From JASFRS01 sp050114795 (GTDB lineage: Bacteria; Pseudomonadota; Alphaproteobacteria; Sphingomonadales; CAKZYD01), in the NCBI GenBank assembly GCA_050114795.1, contig JASFRS010000091.1:1-9424 (forward strand): a stretch of 9,424 bases of DNA, read 5' to 3'. The notes under the pieces are model-generated. The model was given only the letters and a program-made list of their open reading frames with translations. It ran no database searches and had not been told where the DNA came from. This document shows positions 7,026 to 9,424 of the stretch, in pieces (position 1 is the first letter of the stretch; every line of letters starts with the position of its first letter). The position numbers and the translations under genes were made by a program.

Positions 7026-7990
7026 GCTGGTGCTAGGGCCAGAAATTTTTCTGCACGACTGTCACGCAGAGCATCTGCACTTTGCCCTCTTAACTCACCC
7101 AAATGACGATCAATTACATCACCGACATTTTTCATAGCCATCCCAGGATCACGATGAGCACCGCCCACAGGTTCTTTGATGATTTCATCAATAACACCCA
7201 AACCTTTGAGGTCCTGTGCAGTAATTTTCAAAGCTGTTGCCGCATCCTGCGCCTTATCAGCCGTCCGCCAGAGGATAGATGCACAGCCTTCCGGTGAAAT
7301 AACCGAATAGACGCTGTGTTCCATCATCAAAACCCGATTGCCCGCGGCCAAAGCCACAGCGCCACCAGACCCGCCTTCACCAACGATAACCGATATCATG
7401 GGCACGCCTAAGTCCAGACAGGCTTGCGTGGAGCGTGCGATAGCTTCTGCCTGACCCCGCTCTTCTGCCCCAATGCCGGGATAAGCGCCAGGCGTGTCGA
7501 CCAAGGTAACAACAGGCAAATTAAATCGATCCGCCATTTGCATCAGACGGATCGCTTTGCGATAGCCTTCAGGGCGCGCCATGCCGAAATTATGTTTAAT
7601 CCGGCTGGTCGTATCTGACCCTTTCTCATGCCCGATAAGCATGATGGCCTGGCCATTGAAGCGTGCAGGGCCGCCAATAATCGCGTCATCGTCACCAAAG
7701 CCACGATCACCCGCCAGCGGCGTGAAATCTTCCATCAGTGCTACCACATAATCTTTTAAGTGCGGGCGCAAAGGATGGCGGGCCACTTGAGTTTTCTGCC
7801 AGGGCGTCAATTTTGAATAGGCGGACTTTAAAGTCGTATCGACTTTTTCCTCAAGCCGTTTGATCTCCTCACCCAGCTTCATATCGCTGTCATTCTCGCC
7901 AAGGGCCTTTAATTCGGCAATTTTCGCTTCCAACTCGGCAACTGGCTTTTCAAAATCCAAAAATGTGATCATAGCTGATACGGCACTCAT
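7013..7990 (-). CDS. accA: Acetyl-CoA carboxylase carboxyltransferase subunit alpha
   Basis: Alpha half of the cytoplasmic carboxyltransferase that, with AccD, transfers CO2 from biotinyl-AccB to acetyl-CoA to give malonyl-CoA for fatty acid synthesis. Visible features: N-terminal helix LDFEKPVAELEAKI (11-24); HPLRPHLKDYV (72-82); GFGDDDAIIGG (97-107); the crotonase-fold core VDTPGAYPGIGAEERGQ (164-180); GEGGSGGA (204-211), which forms the oxyanion-binding glycine loop; and SPEGCASILW (232-241). From the ATG at 7990 it is 325 aa. Met7 (ATG at 7972) would give 319 aa, equal to the E. coli protein, and an N-terminus like that of relatives. Neither start has a clear Shine-Dalgarno site. An in-frame TAA directly precedes the first ATG, so no longer form is possible. 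It lies 60 bp downstream of xerD on the same strand. The zinc finger of the carboxyltransferase is in AccD, not encoded here. Confidence 0.97.
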   Translation of the reverse strand: MSAVSAMITFLDFEKPVAELEAKIAELKALGENDSDMKLGEEIKRLEEKVDTTLKSAYSKLTPWQKTQVARHPLRPHLKDYVVALMEDFTPLAGDRGFGDDDAIIGGPARFNGQAIMLIGHEKGSDTTSRIKHNFGMARPEGYRKAIRLMQMADRFNLPVVTLVDTPGAYPGIGAEERGQAEAIARSTQACLDLGVPMISVIVGEGGSGGAVALAAGNRVLMMEHSVYSVISPEGCASILWRTADKAQDAATALKITAQDLKGLGVIDEIIKEPVGGAHRDPGMAMKNVGDVIDRHLGELRGQSADALRDSRAEKFLALAPAASA

Positions 7991-8050
7991 TTAAGTTCAG
8001 GTAAGTCCCCAAAGGCAGGCGCGGACAATATCCTCAAGGACCAAGGCCCG

Positions 8051-8947
8051 TCAACTCTTGCGCGCCAGAGGATGATTTTCTTCCACGAGCTTTTTTAAGC
8101 GTGCATCCAAGACATGGGTGTAGATTTGTGTAGTGGACAAATCTGCATGGCCCAACATTTCTTGAACACTGCGCAAATCCGCGCCATTCGCCAGCAAGTG
8201 CGTGGCAAAAGCATGGCGTAAGACATGTGGTGAAATGGTTTTAGGCTCCAAATTTGCGCGCAAGGCCAAGTTTTTCAGCATTTGAAACAAAGCGATACGG
8301 CTAAGATGCCCCGATTTGCCACGCGATGGAAATAGAAAAGGAGATGGGTTTTTGCCGAGAACTTTGAGATAGCGCGCCAGGGCTTCCCTTGCCGCCTCCC
8401 CTATCGGCACCATGCGTTCCTTATCCCCTTTACCGCGGATAATTGCATAGGGACGTTGAGGAGATACCGCCCGCCTTGGCAGCGACACCAATTCCGTTGC
8501 GCGCATACCCGAAGCATAGAGCAATTCCAGCAACAAAAGTTGCCTCAAAGGGCTAATAGAAGTCGCAGCGTCCGCTTCCTTTGTGGCCTGTTCAAATAGT
8601 CGGTCCACCTCCGCTTCGCTCAACACTTTAGGCAAGCCAGGCTTTTGTTTTGGCATTTCAAGGTCGGCTGTTGGGTTATCAGCGCGGTATTTTTCACCCA
8701 ATAGGAAAAGGAAAAACTGCCGAAGAGACGACATGCGGCGCGCCGTTGTCGAAGGCGCAACCTTCTTTTCCCGTAGCGCATTCAGATATGCCGTAATCGT
8801 CCTGCTATCAGCTTTGCATAGATGACCTTTGAAGAAGAGCGTTGCATCAGATAAGTCTCGACGATAGGCAGCAATGGTATTCTGTGACGCGCCCCGCTCT
8901 ACGCTGAGCATGTCCAGAAATTCTTCAATCATCACTGCATCATTCAA
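8051..8947 (-). CDS. xerD: Site-specific tyrosine recombinase XerD
   Basis: Tyrosine recombinase that, with XerC, resolves chromosome dimers at dif near the division septum, under FtsK control in known systems. At 298 aa it has typical length. The N-terminal SAM-like core-binding domain (about 5-90, with NTIAAYRRDL at 23-32) is followed by the catalytic domain with the complete set Arg149 (SGMRATEL), Lys173 (RGKGDKER), His241 and Arg244 (HVLRHAFATH), His267 (LGHAD) and nucleophile Tyr276 (IYTHV). The C-terminus HPLARKS and linkage to accA favour XerD over XerC. The preferred start is TTG at 8945-8947, with AGGA eight bases upstream; ATG at 8930-8932 (293 aa) is an alternative without such a site. 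The TTG overlaps the TGA of the preceding gene, suggesting translational coupling. Confidence 0.95.
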   Translation of the reverse strand: MNDAVMIEEFLDMLSVERGASQNTIAAYRRDLSDATLFFKGHLCKADSRTITAYLNALREKKVAPSTTARRMSSLRQFFLFLLGEKYRADNPTADLEMPKQKPGLPKVLSEAEVDRLFEQATKEADAATSISPLRQLLLLELLYASGMRATELVSLPRRAVSPQRPYAIIRGKGDKERMVPIGEAAREALARYLKVLGKNPSPFLFPSRGKSGHLSRIALFQMLKNLALRANLEPKTISPHVLRHAFATHLLANGADLRSVQEMLGHADLSTTQIYTHVLDARLKKLVEENHPLARKS

Positions 8948-9424
8948 AGGCGTGATCCTGTTAAAGCTTCAACGGCCAGGGCGCGAGCAGCGTCTGTCAT
9001 GCCATATTCGTCCAATTCACCGATCGCATCTTTCAAATCATCGGCATTGGCCTGCGCAGATCCATTCTTACCCAATTTCTTTATGACATTAATGAGAGCC
9101 ATAGCTTTTGGCTCATATTGTGGATAACCAGGCACTTCAGAATCCGGCAAAAGAGTTTCACCCTCCAAGCCTAATAATGCGCGACTCTCTGCTGGAATAT
9201 CATAACCTAGGCCCTCCAATATGGAAAAAAGTTGGGCAGTTCGTTCTTCCCTTTCATTTTCATCCAAACCAGCATGTGCCTGCCACCAAAGCTCGACAAT
9301 GCGTGAAGAAAAGGGAATCTGCCCCTGTTCATCATGGATGAGGGCCAAAGGCCAGATTTGAAGCAGCGCCCGTGTGCCAATTTCCGCAGTCTCATGCCCG
9401 ACCGCAGCGGGAGAAGAGGCTGCG
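8944..9424 (-). CDS. Unrecognised protein, C-terminal 159 residues (5' end outside window)
   Basis: The frame is open from the right edge (last full codon 9421-9423) to the TGA at 8944-8946. A TTG at 9346-9348 would give 134 aa, but it has no evident ribosome binding site and the frame continues upstream through coding-like residues (for example TAEIGTRALLQIWPLA), so the gene most likely starts beyond the window. I do not recognise the family. The visible part looks largely alpha-helical, acidic and rich in Ala, Leu and Glu, with a segment ELWWQAHAGLDENE and a C-terminal helix rich in Ala (MTDAARALAVEAL). No membrane segment or catalytic motif is visible in this part. It is the upstream partner of xerD and overlaps its start, so the two are almost certainly cotranscribed with accA. 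Confidence 0.7.
   Translation of the reverse strand, partial: AASSPAAVGHETAEIGTRALLQIWPLALIHDEQGQIPFSSRIVELWWQAHAGLDENEREERTAQLFSILEGLGYDIPAESRALLGLEGETLLPDSEVPGYPQYEPKAMALINVIKKLGKNGSAQANADDLKDAIGELDEYGMTDAARALAVEALTGSRL
8956..8959 (-). promoter_or_regulatory. Ribosome binding site supporting the TTG start of xerD
   Basis: On the minus strand AGGA stands eight bases before the TTG at 8947-8945. It lies inside the last codons of the upstream gene. The later ATG at 8932-8930 has no comparable site. Confidence 0.55.

Noticed and set aside
8031..8040. TCCTCAAGGA mini-hairpin between xerD and accA as a terminator or processing site
   Set aside because: A 4-bp stem with a two-base loop is not a stable hairpin, and no T-run follows.
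9207..9395. Minus-strand frame with an ATG start near the right edge
   Set aside because: The neighbouring frame is open over the whole edge region and ends exactly at the xerD start, which fits an operon; this one is a shadow.
1..9424. CRISPR array, insertion sequence, tRNA/rRNA, riboswitch or defence system
   Set aside because: No regular repeats, transposase frames, terminal inverted repeats or cloverleaf-like segments were seen. The only recombinase is a complete housekeeping XerD in an operon with accA, not a phage integrase next to an att site.

Overview
The window looks like ordinary chromosome from an alphaproteobacterium of moderate GC content. Reasons: ArgJ is the bifunctional type, SecA (892 aa) has the C-terminal zinc motif, and xerD lies directly upstream of accA on the same strand, an arrangement I recall from alphaproteobacteria. 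The order cannot be fixed from sequence alone; Kordiimonadales/Emcibacterales- or Rhodospirillales-like are guesses. I see no mobile element, CRISPR array, tRNA or rRNA, and no defence or secondary-metabolite cluster.

Left part (1-2304). A membrane protein of the PAP2/Aur1-like phosphatase-transferase family reads rightward and is open at the left edge. It converges on argJ (arginine biosynthesis, minus strand), and the two genes overlap by 13 bp at their 3' ends.

Middle (2305-6985). A 161-bp divergent intergenic region separates argJ from secA and holds a plausible promoter for secA. secA is complete and ends at a textbook intrinsic terminator. An AT-rich gap follows, then a class I SAM-dependent methyltransferase with a strong ribosome binding site, then a small exported, very basic protein that I do not recognise. 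The last two share a strand and may be cotranscribed (63 bp from the methyltransferase stop to the first ATG, 84 bp to the preferred start).

Right part (6986-9424). A leftward operon: the 3' end of an unrecognised gene (open at the right edge), xerD (chromosome dimer resolution) overlapping it at a TTG/TGA junction, and accA (malonyl-CoA synthesis). It ends in an intrinsic terminator whose hairpin contains the accA stop codon in its loop. The operon promoter lies outside the window.

Functionally this is housekeeping: arginine synthesis, protein export, chromosome segregation and fatty acid synthesis, with three less understood genes (the PAP2-like protein, the exported basic protein and the gene upstream of xerD). 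I found no convincing new system. The items most worth a second look are the exported basic protein with an HELAH motif, the unknown gene coupled to xerD, and the Aur1-like enzyme.
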